Numbered from the stretch's first letter, positions 8,411 to 18,874 are shown. The stretch: 64,000 bases of DNA from Muriicola marianensis (GCF_014638095.1 NZ_BMFH01000001.1:1559227-1623226), one strand, 5' to 3'. Notes: generated by a model not told the origin, from the letters alone. Numbers and translations: made by a program.

Positions 8411-9748
8411 ATGAAACGGACCTGTTTATTTATCGCCTTATTTCTCATGTATTCCCTGCAATACGCCCAGGAAGAATCGGCATCTTTCACCCTGGATGAG
8501 GCCATTGCTTTTGCCCTGGAAAATAATTACAGCGCTGTAAACGCCGATAGGGATATCATTGATGCGCGTAAGCAAAAATGGGAGACCATAGCCTCCGGAC
8601 TACCACAGATCACAGGAGACGTAAGCTACCAGAACTTCCTGAAACAACCCGTATCACTGATCCCTGCAGAGTTTTTTGGAGGTGAACCCGGTGAGTTTCA
8701 GCCTATCGTCTTTGGCCAACCCCAACAGGCCACCGCAACGGCTACTGTCCGGCAGCAGATCTTTGACGGGTCCTATATTGTGGGTGTTCAGGCTACCAGG
8801 GCCTTTCTGAGCTACAGCCAGAACAACAAGGAGAAAACCCAGCAGGAAGTGCGAAAGGCTGTGGTTGAAGCCTACGGAAATGTATTGCTGGCAAGGGAGT
8901 CTGTGAATATCCTCAACAACAATCTGGAAGCCCTTAGAGATAACCTTTATGAAACCCGCAAGCTATACGAAAATGGCCTGGCTGAAGAAGAAAGCGTAGA
9001 ACAACTTCAGATCACCTTTTCGACTGTTGAGAGCCAGTTGAGCAATGCGCGACGGCTGGAGGGTATAACCCTGCAAATGCTGAACCTCGTCCTGGGCCTT
9101 CCCCTAGATACTGCAACCCAGCTGAAGGAAAACCTGGATGATCTGGCACAGTCCTACGTAGACCCAACCCTGATTGACTCTCCATTCGTCATGGAAAATA
9201 ATGTCGATTACAAACTCGTCAACAACCTGAACGAACAGCGGTATTTTGAACTGAAATTGGCCAAGAGCAGAGCCCTGCCTACCCTGAATGCTTTCCTAAA
9301 CTACGGGTCGACAGCCTTCAGCGATTCCTTTACCTTTTTTGACAGCGATCAGCAGTGGTTTGATTCCTCCATCCTGGGATTCGATCTCAGCATTCCCATC
9401 TTCAGCTCTTTAAGGCGGAGCGCAAGTACGCAAAGGGCAAAGATAGCCCTGGAAAAAGCCCGGACTCAGTTAAATGAGACCCAGGAGAAGATCAGGTTGC
9501 AACTGGAAAAAGCCAAAAGCGATTATCAGCTCGCAATAGAACAATACGAGACCACTCAGGAGAACCTCGACCTCGCTGAACGGATCGAAAGAAAAAATCA
9601 GATCAAATACAAGGAAGGAATCGCCTCAAGTTTTGAACTCAGGCAAGCACAGACACAATTGTACAGCGCCCAGCAGGAGTACCTCCAGTCCATGGTAGAC
9701 GTGATCAATGCTAAAACTGAACTGGAAGTAATCGCCAACAACAAATAA
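8411..9748 (+). CDS. TolC family outer-membrane efflux channel
   Basis: 445 residues with an N-terminal signal peptide ending near YAQ. Two repeats of outer-membrane efflux protein type are visible: SFTLDEAIAFALENN at the start and a second half after about residue 240, with long coiled-coil helices rich in Gln, Glu, Ala and Leu (for example ARTQLNETQEKIRLQLEKAK). The trimer would form the outer-membrane duct of a tripartite pump. It begins immediately after the TetR-type gene with no spacing and is followed 25 bp later by the adaptor, so the four genes form one operon. Confidence 0.9.
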   Translation: MKRTCLFIALFLMYSLQYAQEESASFTLDEAIAFALENNYSAVNADRDIIDARKQKWETIASGLPQITGDVSYQNFLKQPVSLIPAEFFGGEPGEFQPIVFGQPQQATATATVRQQIFDGSYIVGVQATRAFLSYSQNNKEKTQQEVRKAVVEAYGNVLLARESVNILNNNLEALRDNLYETRKLYENGLAEEESVEQLQITFSTVESQLSNARRLEGITLQMLNLVLGLPLDTATQLKENLDDLAQSYVDPTLIDSPFVMENNVDYKLVNNLNEQRYFELKLAKSRALPTLNAFLNYGSTAFSDSFTFFDSDQQWFDSSILGFDLSIPIFSSLRRSASTQRAKIALEKARTQLNETQEKIRLQLEKAKSDYQLAIEQYETTQENLDLAERIERKNQIKYKEGIASSFELRQAQTQLYSAQQEYLQSMVDVINAKTELEVIANNK

Positions 9749-9773
9749 GAACAATACAAATCCACAGACCAAA

Positions 9774-10943
9774 ATGAAAACGAATATTCCAATCCTGGCC
9801 CTTTTGACCGTATTGATGTCCTGCGGAGGGAACCAGAATGAATCCATTGACAGCCTCATTGCCGGTGGGGATCTCGAAGCCATCAGGAGTAAAAAGGCCA
9901 CTCTCACTGAAGAGATGAAAGCGATCAATGATCAGGTTCAGGCCCTGGATTCTGTTATCTCCATCCTCGATGCAGACACGAAACTGCCTCTTGTCAATAC
10001 CTTCGAGGTAAGACCTCAGCAATTCGAGCATTTCCTTGAATTGCAGGGGGATGTTGCAACCCGCCAAAATGTATTGATCTATCCCGAAATGGCAGGAACT
10101 CTGGAATCCGTCTATGTCACGGAAGGAGACAGGGTGGTCAAAGGACAATTGCTCGGCAGGATAGATGACGGCGGAATGGCCAGTCAGCTGGAACAACTCA
10201 GGGCCCAGGCAGCATTGGCAGAAACCACCTATGAGCGTCAGAAGAGACTTTGGGAACAAAATATAGGGTCAGAGATCCAGTACTTGCAGGCAAAGACCTC
10301 CTATGAAGCAACCAAGAACAGTGTTGAACAGGTAGAACGGCAATTGAGCAAATCTGCTCTCAGAGCCCCGTTCAGTGGCATCATCGATGATGTGATCAAG
10401 GATCAGGGGACCGTGGTTTCTCCCGGGCCCGGGTCAGAGATCTTCAGGATCGTCAACCTGAGCAATATGTACATCACCGTAGATGTTCCCGAAACCTATG
10501 TCGGAAGTATAGACAACGGCACCAAAGCCAGGGTGTACTTCCCGGTTTTGGGGGATTCTATCCAAACCCAGGTAAGGCAAGCAGGAAATTACATCAACCC
10601 CAATAACCGTTCCTTCAGCGTAGAGATTCCGGTACCCAATAAGGAGGGACGGGTAAAACCCAACCTGACCGCCAGGGTGATGATCAACGATTACACCAAT
10701 CCCGAAGCTCTTTTGGTTCCACAAAGTGTGATCTCTGAAAATGCTGAAGGAGAACAATATGTTTTTATTGCCGAAGATCCCACCGAAGATATGAAAGGGA
10801 CCGCGCGAAAACGCGTTGTGACCACCGGTAAGACCCAGGGCAGGTTTGTTGAGATCCTCGGAGGCCTGAAGGCAGGAGAGCTCATCATACAGGAAGGGGC
10901 CAGAAGCGTCAAAGACAACCAGGACGTTCAAATCTTAAAGTAA
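9774..10943 (+). CDS. RND efflux periplasmic adaptor lipoprotein
   Basis: 389 residues. A short hydrophobic signal ends in a lipobox (VLMSC, Cys17). Residues about 25-65 form a charged helical segment, followed by a lipoyl-type half motif (GTLESVYVTEGDRVVKGQ, about 105-122), a helical hairpin, then the second half (APFSGIIDDV) and a beta-barrel domain. This is the membrane-fusion-protein plan of AcrA/MexA. It would connect the RND permease encoded 7 bp downstream with the TolC protein upstream. Regulation presumably follows the TetR-type promoter at the head of the operon. Confidence 0.9.
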   Translation: MKTNIPILALLTVLMSCGGNQNESIDSLIAGGDLEAIRSKKATLTEEMKAINDQVQALDSVISILDADTKLPLVNTFEVRPQQFEHFLELQGDVATRQNVLIYPEMAGTLESVYVTEGDRVVKGQLLGRIDDGGMASQLEQLRAQAALAETTYERQKRLWEQNIGSEIQYLQAKTSYEATKNSVEQVERQLSKSALRAPFSGIIDDVIKDQGTVVSPGPGSEIFRIVNLSNMYITVDVPETYVGSIDNGTKARVYFPVLGDSIQTQVRQAGNYINPNNRSFSVEIPVPNKEGRVKPNLTARVMINDYTNPEALLVPQSVISENAEGEQYVFIAEDPTEDMKGTARKRVVTTGKTQGRFVEILGGLKAGELIIQEGARSVKDNQDVQILK

Positions 10944-10950
10944 TTCAGGT

Positions 10951-13900
10951 ATGAGCAGACAGAAAAAAAACGTCGATAAGGAGTTCAGACCTTCTTCCTG
11001 GGCAATTGACAACCCTTCGGTGGTCTATGTGATGATCGCCATCTTTCTCTTCATGGGATACGGAGCCTACATGGCCCTGCCCAGGGAAGACTTTCCGGAA
11101 GTAGTGGAGACCAAGGTCTATATCAGTACCCCTTATCCGGGGAATACGGCCGAGGATGTGGAGAGACTGATCACGGACCCCCTGGAGGACCGTATCAAGA
11201 ATGTGAGCAACCTGGTAGAACTCACCTCCACTTCTCAGGAGGATTACAGCATCATCACAGCTGAATTCGACGAGGATATCACAGTTGAAGAGGCCAAGCA
11301 AAAGGTGAAGGACGAGGTAGATGCCGAGAAAGCCGGGGAGGACTGGCCGCTTTTTAACGGAGCAAAGGTAGAGCCCAACGTATTCGACCTTAACCTGGCC
11401 GAACAGATCCCCATCATCAACATCAATTTTACGGGCGACTATCCCGTAGAAAAACTGAAGGAATACGCCGAGTATCTGGAAGATCGGATCGAGGACCTGC
11501 CCCAGGTTAAAGAAGTGGATATACGAGGTGCCCAGGAGAAAGAGGTGGAAGTAGCCGTTGACGTCTACAAGATGATGGCAGCCAAGGTGAGTTTTCAGGA
11601 CGTGCTCCAGGCCATTTCCAACGGCAACATGACCATGTCTGCCGGAAATCTCAAGACCATCAATCAGAGACGAACCATCAGGATCTTGGGCGAGATTCAG
11701 GATCCACAGGAACTCAATGATTTCGTGGTCAAATCTGAGAACGGGGCTATTTACCTCAAGGACATAGCCAAGGTGACCTTTGATGAAAAGGACAAAACCA
11801 CCTTTGCTCGTGAATTTGGCGACAACGTAGTGATGCTCGATGTAAAGAAGCGTTCAGGAAGAAATACTATAGAAGCCATCAACGAGATCAAGGCGATCGT
11901 GAAGGATGCAGAGGATAATTATTATCCCAAAGACCTTACCCTGACCATCGCCAACGATTCATCGAGCAGGACTTTAGGGCAGGTAGACGACCTGGTGAAT
12001 AACATCATCTTCGGGATCATCCTGGTGGTGACTGTCCTCATGTTCTTTTTGGGATTCAGGAATGCCCTTTTTGTGGGGTTCGCCATCCCCATGTCTATGT
12101 TCCTTTCTTTTGTGATTTTGTCATGGCTGGGGTATACCCTGAATACCATGATCCTCTTCGGACTGATCATGGGGCTCGGGATGTTGGTCGACAACGGGGT
12201 TGTGGTGGTCGAGAACGTATACCGCCTTATGGAACAGGAAGGGATGTCTCGAATCGCTGCAGCTAAAAAAGGGATAGGTGAGATCGCATTTCCGATCATC
12301 GTCTCTACCCTGACCACCGTGGCTGCTTTTGTGCCCCTGGGACTTTGGCCGGGAATATTCGGGCAGTTCATGATCTACTTCCCGATAACACTTTCCGTTG
12401 TACTGGGTTCTTCCCTTTTTGTGGCCATTTTTATGAACTCTATGCTCGTTTCGAGGTTTATGGAAGTGGGAGACAAGGAACTCACCCGCAGACAGCTGAT
12501 CCGGGTGAGTATCATCCTGGGTGGGCTTGGGCTTCTCATCCTGATCTTCGGAGGAAGTTTGCGCGGGCTGGGCAGTCTGATGATCCTCAATGCCATTCTT
12601 TTCTGGGCTTACAAATACGGTATCAAGAAATGGGCAAAACGGTTTCAGAATACAGCTTTGGTCCGTTTTGAGAATTTTTATGAGCGACAGATCAAATATT
12701 CACTCAGAGGGAAAAACGTGTACTGGTTTGCAGGGATCACCGGATTGCTGCTGGTAACTACCATCATGCTCTTTGGTATTTCACTGGGAAGCGGCAGGAC
12801 AAAGGTCGAATTCTTCCCGGACAACACCCCCAACGAGATCAATGTCTATATCGAATACCCGCAGGGTACTGCCATTGAGAAGACCAACGAACTCACCAAG
12901 GCGATAGAGGATCGGGTCTATGCCGTGGCGAATCAGCCCAAATACAAACAGGGCAACTACAACTTCCTGCTTTCCTCAGGGGTGTCCCAGGTGGGAGAAG
13001 GTGCAGGTAATCCCTATACCGATGGGGGCTCTTCTGCTGAAATGCCGCACAAAGGAAGGATCGCGCTTTCCATGCGGGAATTCAAATACCGCAATGGGTT
13101 GGATACCGAGCAGTTGAGAAAAGAGATACAGGACGATCTTATTGGTATTTATCCCGGCGTATCCATTTCCGTGGAAAAGGATGCCGTCGGGCCACCATCA
13201 GGATATCCTATCAATATAGAACTGGAAGGCAAGGACTACGACGTATTGATCAATACAGCGGAGAATATCCGAAACTTTATCAACCGGAAGAACATCGCGG
13301 GGATCGAAGAGCTGAAAATCGATGTCAATAAGGGCAAACCTTCTATGAACGTGCAAGTAGACCGGGAGAAAGCCGGAGAATTGGGCGTGAGCGTAGGGCA
13401 GGTAGGCCAGCAGTTAAGAAGATCCCTCTTCGGAGAGAAGGCAGGGGTTTACAAGGTCGATGGAGAGGACTACGACATCAACGTTCGTTTTAAGGAGGAT
13501 CTCAGATATGACAAAAGTGCCCTGTTCAACCAGAATATTATTTTCAGGGACCAGGCCACAGGACAGATCAAGGAGATACCGGTATCAGCTGTTGCCAGTC
13601 AGAAAAACACCTCCTCCTTCAGCGCGATCAAACACCGGGACAGCAAAAGAGTCGTCACGGTCTATTCCGGACTTAAACCCGGGTTTTCGGATGCAGGAGC
13701 TGTGGTCGCCGAGATCCAGAAGGAGATGGAGAACTTCCAGGACCTGCCGGAGGACGTTAATCTCGACTTTACGGGGCAGATAGAAGAGCAAAACAAGCAA
13801 ATGCAATTCCTGGTCGGCGCATTCTTTTCAGGACTCGGACTCATTATGCTCATCCTGATCTTCCAGTTTGGGGGGATCTCCAAACCTGCCATCATCATGA

Positions 13901-14451
13901 CAGCGATTTTCCTGAGTTTTATCGGGGTCTTCGGGGGCCTGATGCTCACCGGATGGCCTTTTGTGATCATGATGACCATGATGGGGATCATTGCTCTGGC
14001 AGGTATCGTGGTGAACAACGGGGTGGTTCTCCTCGATTATACCCAAATCCTGATCGATCGGAAAAAGGTAGCACTCGGACTGGATGATTATGACCTCCTA
14101 CCCATGAAATATGTGACCGAGGCTATTGTTAAAGGTGGAAAGGCGAGGCTGCGTCCTGTGATCCTGACAGCAATAACTACTGTCCTGGGACTCATCCCCC
14201 TTGCCGTAGGACTGAATATCGACTTCTTCTCCCTCTTCTCAACAGGGGATCCAAAAGTCTATGTGGGAGGGGATAATGTGATCTTCTGGGGGCCTCTGGC
14301 CTGGACAGTGATCTTTGGTCTGATCATCGCCACCTTTCTTACCCTGATCATCGTACCCGTATTATTCAATATCACGTACCGGATCAAACTGTATTTCCGG
14401 CCGAGCAGACTGGAAACCACAAAAGAAAAAGAGATCGAGCTCGCAGCATAA
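10951..14451 (+). CDS. RND efflux permease, AcrB/HAE family
   Basis: 1166 residues, about 120 longer than AcrB. Twelve transmembrane helices in two halves with large periplasmic loops are evident, and additional hydrophobic stretches near residues 520-560 lengthen the protein. The proton-relay helix 4 reads GLGMLVDNGVVVVENV, so the usual Asp-Asp pair is Asp414-Asn415 here. It is the inner-membrane drug/proton antiporter of the tripartite system, third after the TolC and adaptor genes. Efflux of hydrophobic drugs, bile-like compounds or lipids is plausible; the substrate is unknown. A strong terminator follows at once. Confidence 0.9.
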   Translation: MSRQKKNVDKEFRPSSWAIDNPSVVYVMIAIFLFMGYGAYMALPREDFPEVVETKVYISTPYPGNTAEDVERLITDPLEDRIKNVSNLVELTSTSQEDYSIITAEFDEDITVEEAKQKVKDEVDAEKAGEDWPLFNGAKVEPNVFDLNLAEQIPIININFTGDYPVEKLKEYAEYLEDRIEDLPQVKEVDIRGAQEKEVEVAVDVYKMMAAKVSFQDVLQAISNGNMTMSAGNLKTINQRRTIRILGEIQDPQELNDFVVKSENGAIYLKDIAKVTFDEKDKTTFAREFGDNVVMLDVKKRSGRNTIEAINEIKAIVKDAEDNYYPKDLTLTIANDSSSRTLGQVDDLVNNIIFGIILVVTVLMFFLGFRNALFVGFAIPMSMFLSFVILSWLGYTLNTMILFGLIMGLGMLVDNGVVVVENVYRLMEQEGMSRIAAAKKGIGEIAFPIIVSTLTTVAAFVPLGLWPGIFGQFMIYFPITLSVVLGSSLFVAIFMNSMLVSRFMEVGDKELTRRQLIRVSIILGGLGLLILIFGGSLRGLGSLMILNAILFWAYKYGIKKWAKRFQNTALVRFENFYERQIKYSLRGKNVYWFAGITGLLLVTTIMLFGISLGSGRTKVEFFPDNTPNEINVYIEYPQGTAIEKTNELTKAIEDRVYAVANQPKYKQGNYNFLLSSGVSQVGEGAGNPYTDGGSSAEMPHKGRIALSMREFKYRNGLDTEQLRKEIQDDLIGIYPGVSISVEKDAVGPPSGYPINIELEGKDYDVLINTAENIRNFINRKNIAGIEELKIDVNKGKPSMNVQVDREKAGELGVSVGQVGQQLRRSLFGEKAGVYKVDGEDYDINVRFKEDLRYDKSALFNQNIIFRDQATGQIKEIPVSAVASQKNTSSFSAIKHRDSKRVVTVYSGLKPGFSDAGAVVAEIQKEMENFQDLPEDVNLDFTGQIEEQNKQMQFLVGAFFSGLGLIMLILIFQFGGISKPAIIMTAIFLSFIGVFGGLMLTGWPFVIMMTMMGIIALAGIVVNNGVVLLDYTQILIDRKKVALGLDDYDLLPMKYVTEAIVKGGKARLRPVILTAITTVLGLIPLAVGLNIDFFSLFSTGDPKVYVGGDNVIFWGPLAWTVIFGLIIATFLTLIIVPVLFNITYRIKLYFRPSRLETTKEKEIELAA

Positions 14452-14453
14452 AA

Positions 14454-14479
14454 AAAGGCCGCCCAAAAAGGCGGCCTTT
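14454..14479 (+). terminator. Rho-independent terminator after the RND operon
   Basis: Perfect 10-bp stem AAAGGCCGCC (14454-14463) and GGCGGCCTTT (14470-14479) with a 6-nt loop, just after the RND permease stop. The flanking A and T residues make it usable from both strands, so it may also end transcription of the convergent susD-like gene, whose stop lies 10 bp away. Confidence 0.85.
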
Positions 14480-14489
14480 ACATTTCATT

Positions 14490-15818
14490 CTATTCGTTTT
14501 CCGATAACGGGATCGGCATCACGTTAAAGATCTGGTCTCCGGCCCTGTCGATTGGCAGGGTGTTAGACAGGTTGTACCTCCTGAGATCGAACATCCGATG
14601 GTTCTCACACCAGAGTGAATATCTCCTCTGCCTCAACAATTCAGTAGTCAATTCCTCCGCCGTATATGGCACAATAGTCGTTGGCATATCCGGAAGGTTT
14701 GCTGAATTCCTGATTACGTTGAGCGCATTCTCTGCTTCATCGAGGTCATTCGTCAGGATATTGGCTTCCGCATACACCAGGATAAGTTCCTCGTTACGAC
14801 ACATGTCGATAGGCGATATATTAGAAGCGTAGAGGGCGGTTTGGTATGCCCCTGAGAGATCGTCCTGAGTGGTGGGATTGGCCCTGATCAGGGTCTTGGT
14901 GTCTACCCGGGTATCTCCCGCTTCTGCATCGGCAATAAAGGAATCATGGACGATGATCTGATCCCCGTTATTGTCAGGGATCTTAAAGAGTCCGTTGGTC
15001 TGATCCCCACTGTCAAGGCTAAACACGTGCTTGGGCCCGATGGTAAGGTCTCCTGCCAGGTCAAAATAAGATGCATTAAGCGCCGTCAGAGCGGCACCCC
15101 CGTCACCGGCATATATGGCCGCAACCGCAGCCGTAGCCCTGTTAAACTGGGCAAAGGTGCTGGGAGTATTAAAGCCGTCAAAGCCTGCCAGTGGAAACGA
15201 GAACTCGGATCCGGCACTATTCAGGTCGGACAGAGCCTCATCGAGCAAAGCCCTTACAGCTGTGAGGGCAGCATCAAACTCCAGGATGGGACCCAGGTTG
15301 TCAGGGTCGGCCACATCTATCCGGGCCCGGTTATACATCTTCAAAACCTCGATCAGCTCAAAAGCGATGATCGTTTTGGCAAATCCCCGATATCCGGCCT
15401 TCTGTGTATCGGTTACAGAAGTGGTGTTGTCCAGGGATTGCAAAAGGATATTCGCATTCTTGATCGCAACATATCTTCCTCCCCAGGGAGCAGTGGAATA
15501 AAAGGAGTTGTTGTCGAGGTTACTGCCGTTTGCCCCCAGCAGGTCTCCCGTATTTCGGGGATCCGCATCAAAGAGGTATAGCTCCCTCGCCATGGTTCCG
15601 GAGGCTGTGGTCTGGATCGGAAGTGAATTTCTCATGGCCGCTTCTACCCCTACAACCAGGTTGTTGAGCTGATTCTCAGAGGCATCGGTCAGAACCCCGG
15701 CCAGACTGGGCCTGTTAGGGTCTACCTGTTCATCGAAGGAACAGGCGGAGATAAAAGCACCAAAGAATACCAAGAGCGCCAAACCTCCTATTGATTTATA
15801 TTTCTGAATGATTTTCAT
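14490..15818 (-). CDS. RagB/SusD family nutrient-uptake outer-membrane lipoprotein
   Basis: 442 residues from ATG 15818. The N-terminal signal ends in a lipobox with Cys26 (FISAC), placing it on the cell surface as the lid of a SusC channel. The C-terminus carries the family pattern LRQRRYSLWCENHRMFDLRRYN, and a run of RNEELILVYAEANI is the SusD-type TPR segment. It lies 10 bp downstream of its SusC partner. No glycoside hydrolase, sulfatase, peptidase or regulator is adjacent, so the ligand (oligosaccharide, peptide or other) cannot be predicted from context. Confidence 0.9.
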   Translation of the reverse strand: MKIIQKYKSIGGLALLVFFGAFISACSFDEQVDPNRPSLAGVLTDASENQLNNLVVGVEAAMRNSLPIQTTASGTMARELYLFDADPRNTGDLLGANGSNLDNNSFYSTAPWGGRYVAIKNANILLQSLDNTTSVTDTQKAGYRGFAKTIIAFELIEVLKMYNRARIDVADPDNLGPILEFDAALTAVRALLDEALSDLNSAGSEFSFPLAGFDGFNTPSTFAQFNRATAAVAAIYAGDGGAALTALNASYFDLAGDLTIGPKHVFSLDSGDQTNGLFKIPDNNGDQIIVHDSFIADAEAGDTRVDTKTLIRANPTTQDDLSGAYQTALYASNISPIDMCRNEELILVYAEANILTNDLDEAENALNVIRNSANLPDMPTTIVPYTAEELTTELLRQRRYSLWCENHRMFDLRRYNLSNTLPIDRAGDQIFNVMPIPLSENE

Positions 15819-15828
15819 CGCTATTTTT

Positions 15829-18750
15829 TTAGAAATTAACATTTAAGTGAAAATAGAACTGCTTGGTACTTGGGAAAGGAGTTACCTCTATCCCTGAAGA
15901 CAGACCGGCTCCACCATTCGTGGACGTTTCCGGATCGTAGCTGGTGTAATCGGTGATGGTGAATATATTCCTTCCGGACACCCCGAGTTTGATCCCGGTC
16001 ACCGTATCTCCGAAAAATTCCAGAGCACTTGAAGGCAATCTGTAATAGATCGCAGCTTCCCTCAGCCTGAGATATCCCGCAGGTTCCACAAATCGCTCAG
16101 CGACAAACCCAAGACTTGTCCGCTCCTGGGCTTCAGGGGTATCGAGATCCGGGGTAGTTCCACCTAAATCCGTCAACAACTTCGAGAGGTTGATGTTATT
16201 TCCACCTTTCTTCCATTGAAGAAGGAAGGAAACATCAAACTGCTTCATGATGGTGAAATTGTTGAAGAAACCCATCTGGAAATCAGGTTCTACATTTCCT
16301 ATCTGGGTAGGTACCCCATTGACGTTACCGGCCAATTGGGTCACCGGCTTGCCCTCTTCTATATAGAAAGTTCCCAGTCCGAGACCGAATCCGGCTCCGG
16401 GTTGAGGGAATGGTGGTACATCGAGCCTTGTGATCTCAGATCGGTTGAACCACCAGTTGATATTGGAACTCCAGAAGAAATTGTCCTCCTGCACCGGGTT
16501 CACTGTGATCCCTACTTCAACCCCGTAGTTCTTGAGGTCGGCCAGGTTGGTGGTTTCAGACCCGAATCCAGAAGAGGTCGGCAGCACCCTGCTCAGCAGC
16601 AGATCGCTCACATTTCTGTTATAGTAGGTTACCTCCAGATTTACTTTGTTGAAGAGTCCGGCATCAAACCCGACCTCAAATTCTGAAGAGGTCTCAGGCT
16701 CTACATTCGGGTCCCCTTTAAGGGCCGAAATCGATGATCCTCCGACCCCTCCTATCGACACCTGATTAAGTCCTGTAAAGGCAGAACCAAAGGCTGCGGA
16801 AGAACCGGTTTCACCGTAGGCTGCCCTCAACTTGAGTCGCTGCAGGGCTCCTTCGCTCCAGAAGTCGAAATTGTGAAGGTTGACCGCCAGGGATGCCTTG
16901 GGAAAACCGTAGTATTTGTTGGGGTCTCCGTTGAGGGTCGATTTGTCTAAACGATATCCAACGGTACCGATCAACTGATCCATGTAGTTACCTTCAACCT
17001 GGGCAAAATAACCGAATTCCTTCACCACGGAAGTATTCTGGGTGATGGCCTGGGCTGAACCCTGACTCAGATTGGTCTGATTTGGGATCAGCTGGGTCGA
17101 TTGGTTAAAGATCAGGTCTGCCTGCTGTTCCAGATAGGAAATACCGGCCTGGGACGTAAGACCCAGATCTCCTCCCATGGCATTGTGGTTCCAAACCGCA
17201 ATACCCTGGTAGTTGAAGTTGGTAAAGTTGTTCTTACCAACACCAATGAATCCGTTCTGGTTACCTCGCTGTGCCTGATGGGTCTCAGGAACATAGACAA
17301 AGGTTTCGTTAGCAAGGAAATCAGCTCCTCCGTTAAAGATAAGCTTCACTGCGTCGTCTCCTGTATTCAGTACGTTGGCCTCCAGTTTGATCCCCTGGAT
17401 AAATCGATTGTTCTTATCCTCATTCCTCGCGAGGTCCCTTACAAAAATCGGGTTCCCTGAGTAGTTCGGGTTATCCGGATAGGCCCCGGTCTCATCGGGG
17501 AAGAGGTTGATCCACGGCCTGGTAAAGGCCAGGGTGTACCCGTAACTCAATCCACCTTCGTTCTCATTACCTGTAAAACTCCTGCTGGAGCTGCTCCTCA
17601 CGTAGTTGGAGGAAGCCGAGAAATTGAAGGTGTTGGAAATCTTGTGATCGATATTGGCTCTTAATGAGAATCGATCGAAACCGGTATTCTTGATAATACC
17701 TTCCTCATCCCTGTAGGAAGCCCCTACATAGAATTTGGTCTTTTCATCTCCCCCGCTGGCACTGATGCGGGTATCTGTGATCAATCCGGTTTCACCATAG
17801 ATGATGTCTTCGTAATCAAAAAGACCGCCGGCAGCGATGGCCTGGTTGTAGAGGGTAACCTCTGCAGCACCAAAAGTGTCTTCCACACTCTGGGCTGTCC
17901 AGGGTCTCAGCCCCAATTTCTTGATGATGGTGTTAAACCCGGTATCCTGGCTGAACTTTACTTCCGTCTTTCCCTGGCTACCGCGCTTGGTGGTGATGAT
18001 CACAACCCCGGCATTTGCACGCGTACCGTAAATGGCCGCTGCAGAAGCTCCTTTGAGTACCTCAATATTCTGGATATCGTTGGGATCGAGGTCGGCAATC
18101 CTGTTGGCCGAGTTCTCCTCATTCCCTCTGTTGGCTCCTGAGGCAAAACGAAGCCCGGATGGGATCTCTGAGTTGTTCACATAAACCCCGTCGACAATGT
18201 ACAGGGGTTGGTTGTTACCATTGATGGAGGAAATACCCCGCAAGCGCAAGGCAAATCCACCACCGGGTGCCCCTGAGGACGAAGTGATATTAACCCCGGT
18301 CAGTTTACCGTAGAGTGCTCCGTCTAAAGTCGACTGTGCAGTGGTCCCTACCAGTTCATCATTTGAGACGGTCGCCACCGCATTGGCGAGGTTACTTCGC
18401 TTGATCGATGTACCCAGCCCGGTAACGATAACCTCGTCCAGACCTGTGGCAGATTCAGCCATGGCCACGTTCAGGGTTGTAGGTCCCTCCACAGTCAACT
18501 CCCTGGTCTCATACCCAAGGGATGAGAAGACCAGAGTGGCTGGAAAACTGTCCACATTGATAGAATAATTTCCGTCGAAGTCGGATACAGCCCCTCTGGA
18601 GGTGCCTTTAACCACGACGTTCACCCCCGCCAGGGGGCCTCCGTAACTGGAATCCGTTATGTTCCCGCTCACTGTTCCCTGCGAAAAACCCAGAATGGGT
18701 AACGCCAGAAACAACCACAGGAACGTCTTTCCAAGTAGTTTTTGTTTCAT
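15829..18750 (-). CDS. SusC/RagA family TonB-linked outer-membrane transporter
   Basis: 973 residues from ATG 18750, with a signal peptide ending GFSQ. Order: carboxypeptidase-regulatory-like domain (about 23-105, SDFDGNYSI), plug with the SusC signature LDEVIVTGLGT and RGISSINGNNQPLYIVDG, then a large beta-barrel ending in FYFHLNVNF. It imports a ligand captured by the neighbouring SusD-like lipoprotein, energised by TonB. The pair faces the aspartyl-tRNA synthetase gene divergently across 180 bp. No anti-sigma factor or hybrid two-component sensor lies nearby, which leaves the pair an orphan utilisation module. Confidence 0.92.
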   Translation of the reverse strand: MKQKLLGKTFLWLFLALPILGFSQGTVSGNITDSSYGGPLAGVNVVVKGTSRGAVSDFDGNYSINVDSFPATLVFSSLGYETRELTVEGPTTLNVAMAESATGLDEVIVTGLGTSIKRSNLANAVATVSNDELVGTTAQSTLDGALYGKLTGVNITSSSGAPGGGFALRLRGISSINGNNQPLYIVDGVYVNNSEIPSGLRFASGANRGNEENSANRIADLDPNDIQNIEVLKGASAAAIYGTRANAGVVIITTKRGSQGKTEVKFSQDTGFNTIIKKLGLRPWTAQSVEDTFGAAEVTLYNQAIAAGGLFDYEDIIYGETGLITDTRISASGGDEKTKFYVGASYRDEEGIIKNTGFDRFSLRANIDHKISNTFNFSASSNYVRSSSSRSFTGNENEGGLSYGYTLAFTRPWINLFPDETGAYPDNPNYSGNPIFVRDLARNEDKNNRFIQGIKLEANVLNTGDDAVKLIFNGGADFLANETFVYVPETHQAQRGNQNGFIGVGKNNFTNFNYQGIAVWNHNAMGGDLGLTSQAGISYLEQQADLIFNQSTQLIPNQTNLSQGSAQAITQNTSVVKEFGYFAQVEGNYMDQLIGTVGYRLDKSTLNGDPNKYYGFPKASLAVNLHNFDFWSEGALQRLKLRAAYGETGSSAAFGSAFTGLNQVSIGGVGGSSISALKGDPNVEPETSSEFEVGFDAGLFNKVNLEVTYYNRNVSDLLLSRVLPTSSGFGSETTNLADLKNYGVEVGITVNPVQEDNFFWSSNINWWFNRSEITRLDVPPFPQPGAGFGLGLGTFYIEEGKPVTQLAGNVNGVPTQIGNVEPDFQMGFFNNFTIMKQFDVSFLLQWKKGGNNINLSKLLTDLGGTTPDLDTPEAQERTSLGFVAERFVEPAGYLRLREAAIYYRLPSSALEFFGDTVTGIKLGVSGRNIFTITDYTSYDPETSTNGGAGLSSGIEVTPFPSTKQFYFHLNVNF

Positions 18751-18874
18751 GTTGATTAGTTTTGAGTTAGATTCTTGACTTTCCAAGGTAGTGAAGATTT
18801 TTTAACCTCAAAATCTATTTGCCGATTTCTTTGCTTTCCACCAAAGGAATAAATCCCCAAAAATCACTTGTAAA

